Notes under the pieces: model-generated
Told to the model about the DNA's origin: nothing
The model's input: only the letters and a program-made list of their open reading frames with translations
Databases searched by the model: none
In this document: piece after piece, positions 20,923-29,464 of the stretch
Position numbering within the stretch: position 1 is the stretch's first letter
Layout of the letters: the number at the start of each line of letters is the position of its first letter
Program-made: the position numbers and the translations under genes
NCBI GenBank assembly: GCA_024278935.1
Contig: JAJRSF010000038.1
Span: 186,001-250,000, forward strand
DNA: 64,000 nucleotides
Source of the DNA: Candidatus Zixiibacteriota bacterium
GTDB lineage: Bacteria; Zixibacteria; MSB-5A5; GN15; FEB-12
Direction: 5' to 3'

Positions 20923-21921
20923 ATGCCTGCAAATTTACCTCCTCAATACTATGAACTCGAAAGAGCTTTCAAAGAAGAGCAAGACCCGCATGAAAGATTA
21001 CGGATGGCGGAAGAGCTTCATCGCATCATGCCAAAACATAAAGGAACCTACAAGCTACAAGCGGAGATGAAAACCAAAATCTCCAAACTTAAAAAACTTA
21101 TTGATTCCGGCGGTGAAAAAGTCCATGGGGCGAAAAACGCTCCGACCCTTGACCATATCGTCAAAGAAGGAGCCGCCCAGGTTATTCTTATTGGCGCGCC
21201 GAATTCGGGGAAATCTTCAATCGTTGATACGCTCACCCATGCCAAACCACTTGTTGCTGACTATCCATACTCGACTCGCGAACCGCTTCCCGGTATGACA
21301 ACCTATGACACTGTCCAGTTGCAGCTCATTGATACTCCACCGATTTCTACAGAGCTTTTTGAAACGTATATGAACTCGTTGATTCGCAATGCCGATATTG
21401 TCGTCTTGGTTGCCGACTTAGCATCTGACACTATGAAAGAAGACATCGAATTTATTTTACAGGCATTAGAAGAAAAAAATATCCTTCTCAAAAAAGATAA
21501 ATCAGAAAAAGCCGAAGATGCGCGGATGTCGTACAAAAACACAGTCATCTGCGCTCATAAAGAATTTGAAGATGAAGATGGCTCCAAACAAGAACAGCTT
21601 GCCAAAATATTTCCTGATTTTAGAATCGTTGCAACATCTATTTTGGAAGAAGATTCTTTGGAACAACTGCAGAAATCTGTGTTTGAGGCGACCGAACAGA
21701 TTCGAGTCTACACCAAACCAGTTGGGCATGAGCCTGATTTCAAAGACCCGATAATCATTCCGATTGGTGGAACAGTCGATGATGCCGCGATGGCATTGCA
21801 TAGAGATATTGCCAAAAAACTGAAGTTTGCTAAAGTGTGGGGCGAGGGCAAACATGACGGGCAGAGAGCACAGGCGGATTTTGTCCTGATTGATAAAGAT
21901 ATCGTTGAATTTCATGAGTAA
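20923..21921 (+). CDS. TGS-domain GTPase of the DRG/Obg type
   Basis: A 332-residue cytoplasmic GTPase. A helical N-terminus (about 1-75) is followed by a G domain with Walker A GAPNSGKSS (about 88-96), a switch I stretch YPYSTREPLPGM and G3 DTPP, and a C-terminal TGS domain (about 265-330: IIPIGGTVDDAAMALHRDI, then VWGEGKHDGQRAQADFVLID). The G4 position, normally NKxD, reads AHKEFED, so guanine specificity may be altered. DRG-like proteins associate with ribosomes or RNA; that role here is inference. It is co-directional with the polysaccharide genes, but its link to them is unclear. Confidence 0.82.
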   Translation: MPANLPPQYYELERAFKEEQDPHERLRMAEELHRIMPKHKGTYKLQAEMKTKISKLKKLIDSGGEKVHGAKNAPTLDHIVKEGAAQVILIGAPNSGKSSIVDTLTHAKPLVADYPYSTREPLPGMTTYDTVQLQLIDTPPISTELFETYMNSLIRNADIVVLVADLASDTMKEDIEFILQALEEKNILLKKDKSEKAEDARMSYKNTVICAHKEFEDEDGSKQEQLAKIFPDFRIVATSILEEDSLEQLQKSVFEATEQIRVYTKPVGHEPDFKDPIIIPIGGTVDDAAMALHRDIAKKLKFAKVWGEGKHDGQRAQADFVLIDKDIVEFHE

Positions 21922-21998
21922 GAACTAAAATATATTTTATATGTATAAGAGCTGTATCTTTAACTTGACAATATTAAAGCGAAAAGACAAATTTGTAT

Positions 21999-23081
21999 AT
22001 GGAAAGAAAACTGCATTATAATTTTGTAGATGTTTTTAAAGCACCGATAGAAGCGTTGTCTGCTAAGAAAATATTAGTTATGACATTCTTCTTATTGATA
22101 TCTTTGGCATTGTACAATTTGTTTACTTACGCTGCTTTTTATCTCAATGGCGAAAAAGTAAAAACGATTTTTTCTGTCTATACATTTTTCCCTTTTTATA
22201 AAATTCAGTTCGCTAATTTGTTTGCACAAATTGTTTTTGCTGTTGGTTCGTTGGTTTCGCTTCTGATGCTTATGTTAGGTTTCTTCGGGGTTTCAATTTT
22301 AGAAATCGAAGCAATCCGTGGTAACCGATTTATGAAACCTGAACATGCTATCCAAAAAGCGTTCGGTCGGTTTAAACAAATCCTTTTGGCTGAACTTGGG
22401 ATTGTCTGTTTTATCGGGTTTATCATTTTGCTTTTCATGATTTTAGGACTTGTGACAAGGATCCCGTTTATTGGTGAATACATATATGCACTGTTGTTTG
22501 TTATCCCAAATTTTATAATCGCAATTTTAACACTTTTTATTATCACAGTATTTCTCATCTCTATTATTTTGCTTCCGACTGTCACTGCCGCTGAGAAAAA
22601 AGGCGAGGCGTTCCAATCAATACTTGAGACCTTTGCGACCATCATCAGACAACCTTTCCGGTGGGGCGGCTATACGCTCTTGGCACTTGTCACCGGGAAA
22701 TTTGCATCGTTTGTCTACGCCTATGTCTGTTATCGTTCGGTACAATTTGTCGCCTGGACAACATCGTTAAGCGGTGGCGAACATTTGAAAACTATGGTGA
22801 AAAAATCATTGTCTTTGTTGCCGTTCAAATCCGATGTGGTCGACTACACATTCCAGTCATTTCCGGGAATTGACTTCTCATTCTCGCTTGCTAAATATGC
22901 AAAATACAGCTCGAATTCTCCTGCTGAATATCTGATGGCATTTATGATTTTTGTAATCTTCGCATCGATAATCGGCTATTTCCTGACAATCATCGCCGTT
23001 GGTCAGGCAAGAGGATACGCGGTCATTCGCTATCTCAAAGATGGCTATAAAATCGAAGACGAAGAGCCTCAGGAGGCTTGA
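21999..23081 (+). CDS. Hypothetical multi-pass membrane protein
   Basis: About 360 residues with six or seven hydrophobic segments (near 30-50, 75-105, 130-160, 170-200, 225-245 and 315-345) and a soluble loop between the last two. I recognise no family; the layout loosely recalls YIP1/DUF-type integral membrane proteins. ATG 21993 and ATG 21999 are both possible starts; the second (MERKLHYNFVDVFKAP) is slightly favoured. It is 48 bases upstream of panC on the same strand, but panC has its own promoter-like sequence. Confidence 0.65.
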   Translation: MERKLHYNFVDVFKAPIEALSAKKILVMTFFLLISLALYNLFTYAAFYLNGEKVKTIFSVYTFFPFYKIQFANLFAQIVFAVGSLVSLLMLMLGFFGVSILEIEAIRGNRFMKPEHAIQKAFGRFKQILLAELGIVCFIGFIILLFMILGLVTRIPFIGEYIYALLFVIPNFIIAILTLFIITVFLISIILLPTVTAAEKKGEAFQSILETFATIIRQPFRWGGYTLLALVTGKFASFVYAYVCYRSVQFVAWTTSLSGGEHLKTMVKKSLSLLPFKSDVVDYTFQSFPGIDFSFSLAKYAKYSSNSPAEYLMAFMIFVIFASIIGYFLTIIAVGQARGYAVIRYLKDGYKIEDEEPQEA

Positions 23082-23095
23082 TACCCTCAAGAGAC

Positions 23096-23123
23096 TTGAT
23101 AATAGTTTATAATTTAGTATCTT
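23096..23123 (+). promoter_or_regulatory. Predicted panC promoter giving a leaderless mRNA
   Basis: TTGATA (23096-23101), a 16-base spacer and TATCTT (23118-23123) end only 6 bases before the panC ATG, with no Shine-Dalgarno sequence. Transcription would begin at or beside the A of the start codon. The same TATCTT hexamer is found ahead of 26276 and 61910. Confidence 0.5.
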
Positions 23124-23129
23124 TAACGC

Positions 23130-23975
23130 ATGCAAATAATCCGTTCCATTAAAAAAATCCAATCGCTCACAAGGCAACTTGCCTCTGACGGTAAAAGAAT
23201 CGGACTGGTGCCAACAATGGGGTTCCTACACGACGGGCATCTTTCTCTCATCAAACGAGCTTTAAAAGATTGCGATATTGTCATCACGACGATTTTTGTC
23301 AATCCGACCCAGTTTTCCCAAGGGGAAGATTTAAGCAAATACCCTCGGGATGAAAAAGGGGATATCCAAAAGATAAAATCAGCAGGCGGAACTATTGTTT
23401 TTATCCCGAAGGTTTCTGATATCTACCCTGACGATTTTGACTCATCGGTTGAGGTCTTGTCGCTTACCCAAACACTTGAGGGAGAGTCTCGCCCGACGCA
23501 TTTTGATGGTGTCACAACGATTGTCGCAAAGTTGTTTAATATGACCCGTCCTGACATAGTTGTATTTGGACTCAAAGATTATCAGCAGGCGATGGTCTTA
23601 AAAAAAATGTCGACTGATTTAAACTACCCTATCAAGTTTATCATTGCTCCGACGGTTCGGGAAAAAGATGGGCTGGCGATGTCATCACGTAATAAATATT
23701 TCAACGAAGCAGAGCGGCAGGAAGCACTCTGTTTGAGTTACGCTTTAAAAACTGCCAAGCAGATGGTCAAGGCAGATATCAAAGATTGCAAACTGATTCA
23801 AAAAGAGATGAAAGCAGTTATCAAAGCGACCTGCAAAACTGCTAAGATAGATTATATAGCATTCACCGATTTTAATTCTTTAGCTCCTACAAAAGTTGTA
23901 GTCAAAAACACAATCTGTTCACTTGCTGTGCGACTCCACAATGTCCGCCTCATTGATAATTTGAAACTAATGTAG
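23130..23975 (+). CDS. panC: Pantothenate synthetase
   Basis: Joins pantoate and beta-alanine using ATP in pantothenate (CoA precursor) synthesis. The 281 residues are of family length. Signatures seen are PTMGFLHDGHLSLIKRA (HIGH-type ATP site), VNPTQFSQGEDLSKYPR, GESRPTHFDGVTTIVAKLF, FGLKDYQQAMVLKKM and the KMSKS-like SSRNKYF. No SD precedes the ATG (see the promoter entry). panD, the enzyme supplying beta-alanine, lies 5.5 kb downstream on the same strand. The last 28 bases of the gene are repeated at 26168-26196. Confidence 0.97.
   Translation: MQIIRSIKKIQSLTRQLASDGKRIGLVPTMGFLHDGHLSLIKRALKDCDIVITTIFVNPTQFSQGEDLSKYPRDEKGDIQKIKSAGGTIVFIPKVSDIYPDDFDSSVEVLSLTQTLEGESRPTHFDGVTTIVAKLFNMTRPDIVVFGLKDYQQAMVLKKMSTDLNYPIKFIIAPTVREKDGLAMSSRNKYFNEAERQEALCLSYALKTAKQMVKADIKDCKLIQKEMKAVIKATCKTAKIDYIAFTDFNSLAPTKVVVKNTICSLAVRLHNVRLIDNLKLM
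23948..23975 (+). repeat. Direct repeat, copy 1 (3' end of panC)
   Basis: The last codons of panC, ending in GATAATTTGAAACTAATGTAG, recur 2.2 kb downstream with 20 of 21 bases identical in that core. The two copies bracket the pentapeptide-repeat gene and the palindrome mosaic. Confidence 0.8.
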
Positions 23976-24000
23976 GTTAGTTCTCAAATAATATATATTT

Positions 24001-24058
24001 GTAGGGGCAGACCTATGTGTCTGCCCGAAATAGGGTGAACACATAGGTTCACCCCTAC
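24001..24058. repeat. Double-hairpin palindromic element
   Basis: Outer arms GTAGGGG (24001-24007) and CCCCTAC (24052-24058) enclose two inner hairpins: GGGCAGAC-CTATGT-GTCTGCCC, and GGGTGAAC-ACATAG-GTTCACCC. The two inner loops, CTATGT and ACATAG, are complementary to each other, so the whole element can also fold as one long stem. Beyond it, 24059-24348 holds two small hairpins (AACCCCCACTGGGGGTT; AAAATGGCTTAAGCCATTTT) and no gene that I can support. Confidence 0.85.
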
Positions 24059-24378
24059 TCATGTTTTAAAATGGCTTCGATTCGCATATAAAGGGAACCT
24101 AAAACTCTCATTATTTCTGCTTTTCACGGCATAAATAAAACCCCCACTGGGGGTTACGGAGAAATGGCTTTGCTTGAAAAAATGGCTTAAGCCATTTTCA
24201 CTAATATTTATTGTAGTGATTTTGTGCATACTACTTTCTCTCATATAATTTTGTTTCTCATGCATGAACTGATTTGTGGAATTAGTAAAGAGTAGTAGGG
24301 AATGTGATTGATTTTGTGTAGAGACACTTGTATAATCTACTTTAGATATTGGTCTATTATCAATTATTATGGGTGAGT

Positions 24379-25713
24379 ATGAATAAACAATGCGATGTAA
24401 AATACAACCTTAGTTATGTGAGAGGAATTAATACTTATTCTGAACCTGTTCAATGTAGGCGTCCGGTTTACAAAGAGAATAAGTGTATTTGTCATTTCAA
24501 TTCAAAAGATAAACCTATTGAAAAAATAATTGCATTTATTAGAGCAATGGAGCATCATAAAAATATTGATTGTTCATATTTTGTCTTCCCCGAAAGTGAT
24601 TTTATCTTTCCTATTGCTATTAAAAAAAAGATATTCTTTGATAATTCTATATTTTATGGTAATGCAAATTTTCGTGGACAACAGTTCACCAACTTTGCAT
24701 CTTTTCGATCAGTAAATTTTTATGGGGAAGCAGACTTTGGAGATGATAGTAATCCTTATGAGAAACAAACTAAATTTAGTGATACTGTAGTTTTTTCGAA
24801 TACAACATTTCATAAAAGAACTTCGTTCAGGTCCTGTATATTTGGTAAGAATCCAGAGTTTTTTGGTACAATATTTAAAGATATACTTGTTTTTGCATGG
24901 TGTAAATTTATTTACGATTACCCTAAGCCTATTTTATTTAATAATGTTGAATTTCAAAATAATACAGATTTTCAATTAGAAATCAATGGAGAAATTCCCG
25001 GCATAGAATTCAGTTCATGTAATTTAGAAGGGTTGAACTTTTCTACATTACCTAAAGATTATATCCCAATTATTTTCAAAGATATAAAAAAATGGAATGA
25101 AAAGAAAAAGTGGTATCATTTTAATAGAAATAAAATAAATGATGAATCTGATGCTAATAAGAATCCAATTATTTTAATTAGTTTATATCGGTATTTAGAA
25201 AAGTATTTTTATACGAACTCAGATCCAAGTTTAGCAAAAGATTTTCGTATTGGACATTTAATAGCTTTAAGAAAAGATAAAAATTACAATGGCATTTCAA
25301 AATTTATAAATTTTATTTATGACTCAACCTCAAAGTTTGGTATGTCAATTTGGAGACCAATTACAATATTGTTATTTACGCTAATTATCTTTCCTCTAGC
25401 TCTTTTATTTAGTGGCATTAGTATTCCTGTCGTTAAAGGTAAAGAAGTTCAAACAAAAGATGTAAATTATGAAATAACTAATACTTATCCAACAATAGAA
25501 CTTTACTCCGAATTTTGGAGTGATTATAGAAATTGTTTTATATTAAATATATCAATATCGACTTTAGATAGAAATAATAAATTCTCGCCATTACCCAATA
25601 GTGCATCTAGAATCATTTTGATAGTAGAAACTTTAATAATAATAATTTATGTTTCTTTCTTAGTTATTGCTGTAAGACGAAAATTTACACCTGTAAAACC
25701 AATTAGCGAGTAA
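24379..25713 (+). CDS. Pentapeptide-repeat membrane protein with C-terminal channel-like segment
   Basis: About 444 residues. The N-terminus has a small Cys/His cluster (CRRPVY, then CICHF). Residues about 75-215 are pentapeptide-type repeats with Phe at the centre (for example FYGNANFRGQQFTNFASF), forming a right-handed quadrilateral helix. A loop and two or three membrane helices follow, the last pair resembling the end of an Ion_trans_2 pore (IILIVETLIIIIYVSFLVIAVRRKF). Start ATG 24379 follows GGGTGAG; a longer reading from 24349 is less likely. The gene is strikingly AT-rich and stands alone in an island bounded by direct repeats, so recent transfer is likely. The channel role is inference. 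Confidence 0.75.
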   Translation: MNKQCDVKYNLSYVRGINTYSEPVQCRRPVYKENKCICHFNSKDKPIEKIIAFIRAMEHHKNIDCSYFVFPESDFIFPIAIKKKIFFDNSIFYGNANFRGQQFTNFASFRSVNFYGEADFGDDSNPYEKQTKFSDTVVFSNTTFHKRTSFRSCIFGKNPEFFGTIFKDILVFAWCKFIYDYPKPILFNNVEFQNNTDFQLEINGEIPGIEFSSCNLEGLNFSTLPKDYIPIIFKDIKKWNEKKKWYHFNRNKINDESDANKNPIILISLYRYLEKYFYTNSDPSLAKDFRIGHLIALRKDKNYNGISKFINFIYDSTSKFGMSIWRPITILLFTLIIFPLALLFSGISIPVVKGKEVQTKDVNYEITNTYPTIELYSEFWSDYRNCFILNISISTLDRNNKFSPLPNSASRIILIVETLIIIIYVSFLVIAVRRKFTPVKPISE

Positions 25714-26167
25714 AGATATTCACATACTTGGTTGGTTCAATGCTACATGATAAAAAGATGAGATTGCCATTCGCCTAAGCGGAACCGCTAAAGAGCTTTT
25801 AGCTCGTTGAGTTCCTCCCTACGATTCTGCTGAGGGTAAGAGGCTGTTGCTCGTTATTGTACTGGACCCCAGCCTTCGCTGGGAAGGAGTTCAAAAGACT
25901 GGACCCCGTGTCAAGCACGGGGAGGTTTGAGGGAATGACAATAACACACCCCTTAATCCCCTCTTTCAAGAGGGGACAGCCTGCAGGCTGGGAAATCAAT
26001 TATAAAAACAACAATGTTGGATCCTGGATCAAGTCCAGGATGACACGGGGGAGAGGATGACATAGTGAGAGATTGTAGTGTGTTATTGTTTTAACTTCCT
26101 GCTTTCGAAGGAATGGAGGTCAAAAACTAGAGGCATAATGAAGTTGGGAATAACATTACCCCCCCGA
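25714..26167. repeat. Mosaic of short palindromic repeat copies
   Basis: This non-coding stretch holds several stems in a row: CCCAGCCTTCGCTGGG (25868-25883), CCCCGTG-TCAAG-CACGGGG (25904-25922 region), CCCCTCTTTCAAGAGGGG (25958-25975), the perfect palindrome CAGCCTGCAGGCTG (25977-25990) and TCCTGGA-TCAAG-TCCAGGA (26022-26040). GAATGACA or GGATGACA tails recur. The base composition is GC-richer than the surroundings. Open frames here on either strand are by-products of the repeats. A truncated AAGTTGGGAATAACATTA near 26142 echoes the element at 8086. Confidence 0.8.
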
Positions 26168-26196
26168 CGCTTATAGATAATATGAAACTAATGTAG
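26168..26196 (+). repeat. Direct repeat, copy 2 (panC 3'-end remnant)
   Basis: Reads CGC TTA TA-GATAATATGAAACTAATGTAG, matching the panC terminus RLIDNLKLM-stop with one base lost and Leu changed to Met. The following TCCTCAA also resembles TTCTCAA after panC. Only about 30-40 bases are duplicated. Confidence 0.75.
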
Positions 26197-26206
26197 TCCT
26201 CAATTG

Positions 26207-26234
26207 TTGACAAGTAGATAGATTATAGTATCTT
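26207..26234 (+). promoter_or_regulatory. Predicted sigma70-type promoter of the SBBP gene
   Basis: A consensus TTGACA (26207-26212), a 16-base spacer and TATCTT (26229-26234) lie 41 bases before the start codon at 26276. The leader carries a strong Shine-Dalgarno sequence (CGGAGGA). Confidence 0.55.
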
Positions 26235-26275
26235 TATTTCAAAACAATATAAGTATTTTCTAATCGGAGGATTAT

Positions 26276-28693
26276 ATGTATAAGGTTTTGTTAAGTTATG
26301 TTTTTATGATTTTGTTAGTTTTATCAATATCACAAACAGCTTCTGCCAATGATGACCAATCAAGTATTCAGCTCACTAAAAATCTTGCATCAAACAAATT
26401 ATCATTTACTGCTAATCATGGACAATGGGATGAAAATCTGAAATTTCAAGCTAACGCAGGTGGGGCTACTATCTGGTTTAGTACCGATTGTGCCTTTTAT
26501 CAATTTACACGAACTGCAGAATCAAGTAGTGATGACAAACAACCTAAATTTTATGAAACGATGATGATTAAAGCCAAGTTTGTAGGTGCCAAACAAAACG
26601 CACAAATGGTTGGTGTTGACATGATAGATTACAAATGTAATTACTTCATAGGAAACGATAAATCTAAATGGGCGACTGATGTTCCGAATTATAGAGCAGT
26701 GATGTATGAAGAAATATATGACGGGATTGACTTAAAATATTACGGTAATGGCAAACAGATGGAATATGACTTTATTGTTTCACCCGGTGCTGATTTTTCG
26801 CAGATAAAAATTCAATACGAGGGAGCAGAATCTGTTGAAGTAAATGAAAACGGTCAATTAGTTGTAACAACCATTTGGGGTGAGGTTGTTGAGCAACGTC
26901 CAGTAATCTATCAACTAGCTCATAACAATCGTATTCCAATAGAAGGAAAATATATTCTACAAGATGAAAATTCTTTTGGGTTTGAACTAAGTGCTGACTA
27001 TAATTCTGACTTACCCCTTGTTATCGACCCCGTTTTAACTTACAGCACTTACTTAGGAAATGATGATGAAGAGCAAGCGTATAGCATAGCTGTTGATAAT
27101 AATGGGAACGCCATTGTCACAGGTACTACCGTATCTGCTGCATTTCCAACTCTAAATCCATATCAAGTTAATACAGGTCCGGGGGGAGATGTTGTTGTAA
27201 CCAAGCTGAATAATACCGGTGATGCTCTTTTATATAGTACCTATTTAGGAGGCACATCAGGATCAGATTGCGGATACGGAATTGCTGTTGATACAGCCGG
27301 GAATATTTATGTTGGTGGAAGTTCAGGTTCTACAGATTTTCCTGTAATGAACGCAATTCAATCGACTTATGGTGGTGGCTTTAATGATTGTATTATTTTC
27401 AAATTAAATAGTGCCGGCGATTCCCTTTTATTCAGTACTTTTCTTGGAGGTTCTCTGAATGAATTTGTTAATGATCTTGCTATTGATATGCTAGGAAATG
27501 TTTTTATAACAGGTCGCACTAATTCAACTAACTTTCCAATGCAAAATGCATTCCAAAATAGTTTTGGCGGAAATTATGATGCGTATGTTACAAAATTTAA
27601 CTCTGCAGGTGACACTCTTTTATTCAGTAGTTACTTGGGAGGAGCTGATTGGGATCAAGGCATAGGAATTGATGTTGATCAATATGACAATACCTATCTA
27701 ACAGGAATGACAGCCTCTACTGACTTTCCAATGATGAATGCGTACCAGTTACTTATTGGTGGCGGAAATGATGCTTTCATAACAAAAATTGATTCTGCCG
27801 GAACGACTATTCTGTTTAGTACTTATTTTGGTGGTACAAATGATGATGCAGGGTATGCTATAACACTAGATGACAGCAGTAAAATTTATATTACCGGAAA
27901 GACTTTATCTGGGGATTTCCCGACTCAGAATGCTTATCAATCTGTCTATGCCGGTACCAGTGATGTATTCGCTACTAAATTTAATTCAAATGGAGATACA
28001 TTGGTGTACAGTACCTATCTTGGCGGTACTGGTGATGATTATAGTAATGGTATCGCAGTCGATTCTGTGGGGCAGGTTTATATTACAGGTTCAACTCGTT
28101 CAACCGATTTTCCTATTCGAGATGCTTCCCAAGTTGCTAATGGTGGAGCGTATGATGCTTTTGTTAGTGTATTAAGCGATGATGGAAGTGCTCTCTTGGC
28201 TAGCACATATTTAGGCGGTTATGATTGGGATCATGGATACGGAATTGTTCTTACTGATAATCACTCTCAATATATAGCAGGGTATGCTTGGTCAAACAAT
28301 TTTCCAACTGTCAACCCATATCAATCTACTTTTGGTGGTTACACTGATGCCTTTGTCGCCCAATTTAGTATTGTCATCTTAGATGTTTCCGAATATGATA
28401 TTGATAATTTACCATCTGATTTTAAAATGTCGCAAAATTATCCGAATCCGTTTAACCCAACAACAACTATTGAGTTTAATCTGCCGACAAAATCAAATGT
28501 CGCAATCAGAGTTTATAATTTACTTGGGCAAGAAGTAAAGCTACTTGTCGACCAAGAATTTTCAGCAGGTAATTATAAAGTGACTTGGGATGGTACAGCA
28601 TCTGATGGGGTACAAGCAGCAACCGGAATGTATTTCTATCGACTTGAAACAGACCATTTTGTCGAAACAAAAAAGATGTTGTTATTGAAATAA
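26276..28693 (+). CDS. SBBP-repeat beta-propeller protein with T9SS sorting domain
   Basis: An 805-residue exported protein. It has a signal peptide (residues 1-25), an N-terminal domain beginning FTANHGQWDENLKFQ (typical of SBBP proteins), then six or seven repeats of about 55 residues with the pattern LLYSTYLGG...AVDxxGNxYVTGxT...FP, forming a propeller. The C-terminal domain of about 85 residues (QNYPNPFNPTTTIEFNLP, VYNLLGQEV, ATGMYFYRL) is a T9SS type A sorting signal or FlgD-like Ig fold. It should be secreted or surface-bound. The function is unknown; adhesion or carbohydrate binding is possible. Confidence 0.87.
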   Translation: MYKVLLSYVFMILLVLSISQTASANDDQSSIQLTKNLASNKLSFTANHGQWDENLKFQANAGGATIWFSTDCAFYQFTRTAESSSDDKQPKFYETMMIKAKFVGAKQNAQMVGVDMIDYKCNYFIGNDKSKWATDVPNYRAVMYEEIYDGIDLKYYGNGKQMEYDFIVSPGADFSQIKIQYEGAESVEVNENGQLVVTTIWGEVVEQRPVIYQLAHNNRIPIEGKYILQDENSFGFELSADYNSDLPLVIDPVLTYSTYLGNDDEEQAYSIAVDNNGNAIVTGTTVSAAFPTLNPYQVNTGPGGDVVVTKLNNTGDALLYSTYLGGTSGSDCGYGIAVDTAGNIYVGGSSGSTDFPVMNAIQSTYGGGFNDCIIFKLNSAGDSLLFSTFLGGSLNEFVNDLAIDMLGNVFITGRTNSTNFPMQNAFQNSFGGNYDAYVTKFNSAGDTLLFSSYLGGADWDQGIGIDVDQYDNTYLTGMTASTDFPMMNAYQLLIGGGNDAFITKIDSAGTTILFSTYFGGTNDDAGYAITLDDSSKIYITGKTLSGDFPTQNAYQSVYAGTSDVFATKFNSNGDTLVYSTYLGGTGDDYSNGIAVDSVGQVYITGSTRSTDFPIRDASQVANGGAYDAFVSVLSDDGSALLASTYLGGYDWDHGYGIVLTDNHSQYIAGYAWSNNFPTVNPYQSTFGGYTDAFVAQFSIVILDVSEYDIDNLPSDFKMSQNYPNPFNPTTTIEFNLPTKSNVAIRVYNLLGQEVKLLVDQEFSAGNYKVTWDGTASDGVQAATGMYFYRLETDHFVETKKMLLLK

Positions 28694-28854
28694 TACGTAT
28701 AAGTAACTCTTTAGTTATGGGATAGATTGTATAGTCTATCCCATTATTTTTATACCAAAAATAATTGTAATTCCCAAAAAATAAATATTGACTTTTTCAA
28801 AACTTTCAGTACATATCTCATGACAAGGTTAGCAATGTAATACAAAGGTTTTTT

Positions 28855-29334
28855 ATGCATAAAAAAGCAACTCATATCAAAATAGAATCACCCGGTGTTA
28901 ATGTTGCCGTGGTCAGAAATACATACGATGGATGGGAATATTTACTCCTCCAAAGAGCAGAACAAGAAACATACAGCGGTTCATGGGGGTTTATGACCGG
29001 CGGAAAACAGGGGGATGAAACAGTCGCCCAAGTTGCCGTGCGTGAATTATACGAAGAAACCCAGTTAGCCCCAAAATCTTTATGGGCAACAGAACATCTT
29101 GTGCAATTCTATGAACCGGAATATGACTCGATCTGGATACTTCCGTTAATTGTCGCAGTTGTTGATGAAACCGCCGAAGTGATACTTTCTGAAGAAAATT
29201 GTGAGTTCAGATGGCTGAAATCAACACGAGCAAAGCATAAAGTAAGTTGGAAAAATCTTTCAACTGCGATAGATAATATTTCAGAAGAGCTTGAGATTTT
29301 CCCTGCTCGCAACTGGGTACAGATTCACGCATAA
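28855..29334 (+). CDS. NUDIX hydrolase
   Basis: A 159-residue NUDIX-fold pyrophosphohydrolase. The NUDIX box reads GGKQGDETVAQVAVRELYEE with the REL-EE core complete at about residues 56-76, and is preceded by a strand with LLLQRAEQETYSGSWGF. The layout resembles dATP pyrophosphohydrolase (NudB-like) proteins, but substrate specificity cannot be read from sequence alone. It is monocistronic, with weak AAGG upstream of ATG 28855. It might clean damaged or excess nucleotides. Confidence 0.87.
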   Translation: MHKKATHIKIESPGVNVAVVRNTYDGWEYLLLQRAEQETYSGSWGFMTGGKQGDETVAQVAVRELYEETQLAPKSLWATEHLVQFYEPEYDSIWILPLIVAVVDETAEVILSEENCEFRWLKSTRAKHKVSWKNLSTAIDNISEELEIFPARNWVQIHA

Positions 29335-29405
29335 ATATTGCAACAAATATCGGAAAACGTCGTTATACCAATGTAAATAAAAGTGGTAAAAACTGACGAT
29401 TCGGC

Positions 29406-29433
29406 TTGCCATTTTGAAACTATTAGCTATATT
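29406..29433 (+). promoter_or_regulatory. Predicted promoter of panD
   Basis: TTGCCA (29406-29411), a 16-base spacer and TATATT (29428-29433) end 31 bases before the panD start, which has its own AGAGA site. Confidence 0.4.
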
Positions 29434-29464
29434 TTGCGCCTGAATAAAGAAATATGAGAGAATT

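Noticed and set aside
24059-24265. Minus-strand reading frame of 68 codons
   Set aside because: It runs through two small hairpins, has no family resemblance and no ribosome binding site; probably chance.
25799-26060. Overlapping reading frames on both strands
   Set aside because: They are produced by GC-rich palindromic repeats and have no protein-like composition.
24001-26196. Insertion sequence or prophage
   Set aside because: No transposase, integrase or phage gene is visible. Only direct-repeat ends and palindromes support past mobility.
26276-28693. Tandem-repeat or CRISPR-like array
   Set aside because: The periodicity is from SBBP protein repeats with diverged DNA. No short identical repeats with unique spacers occur anywhere in the window.
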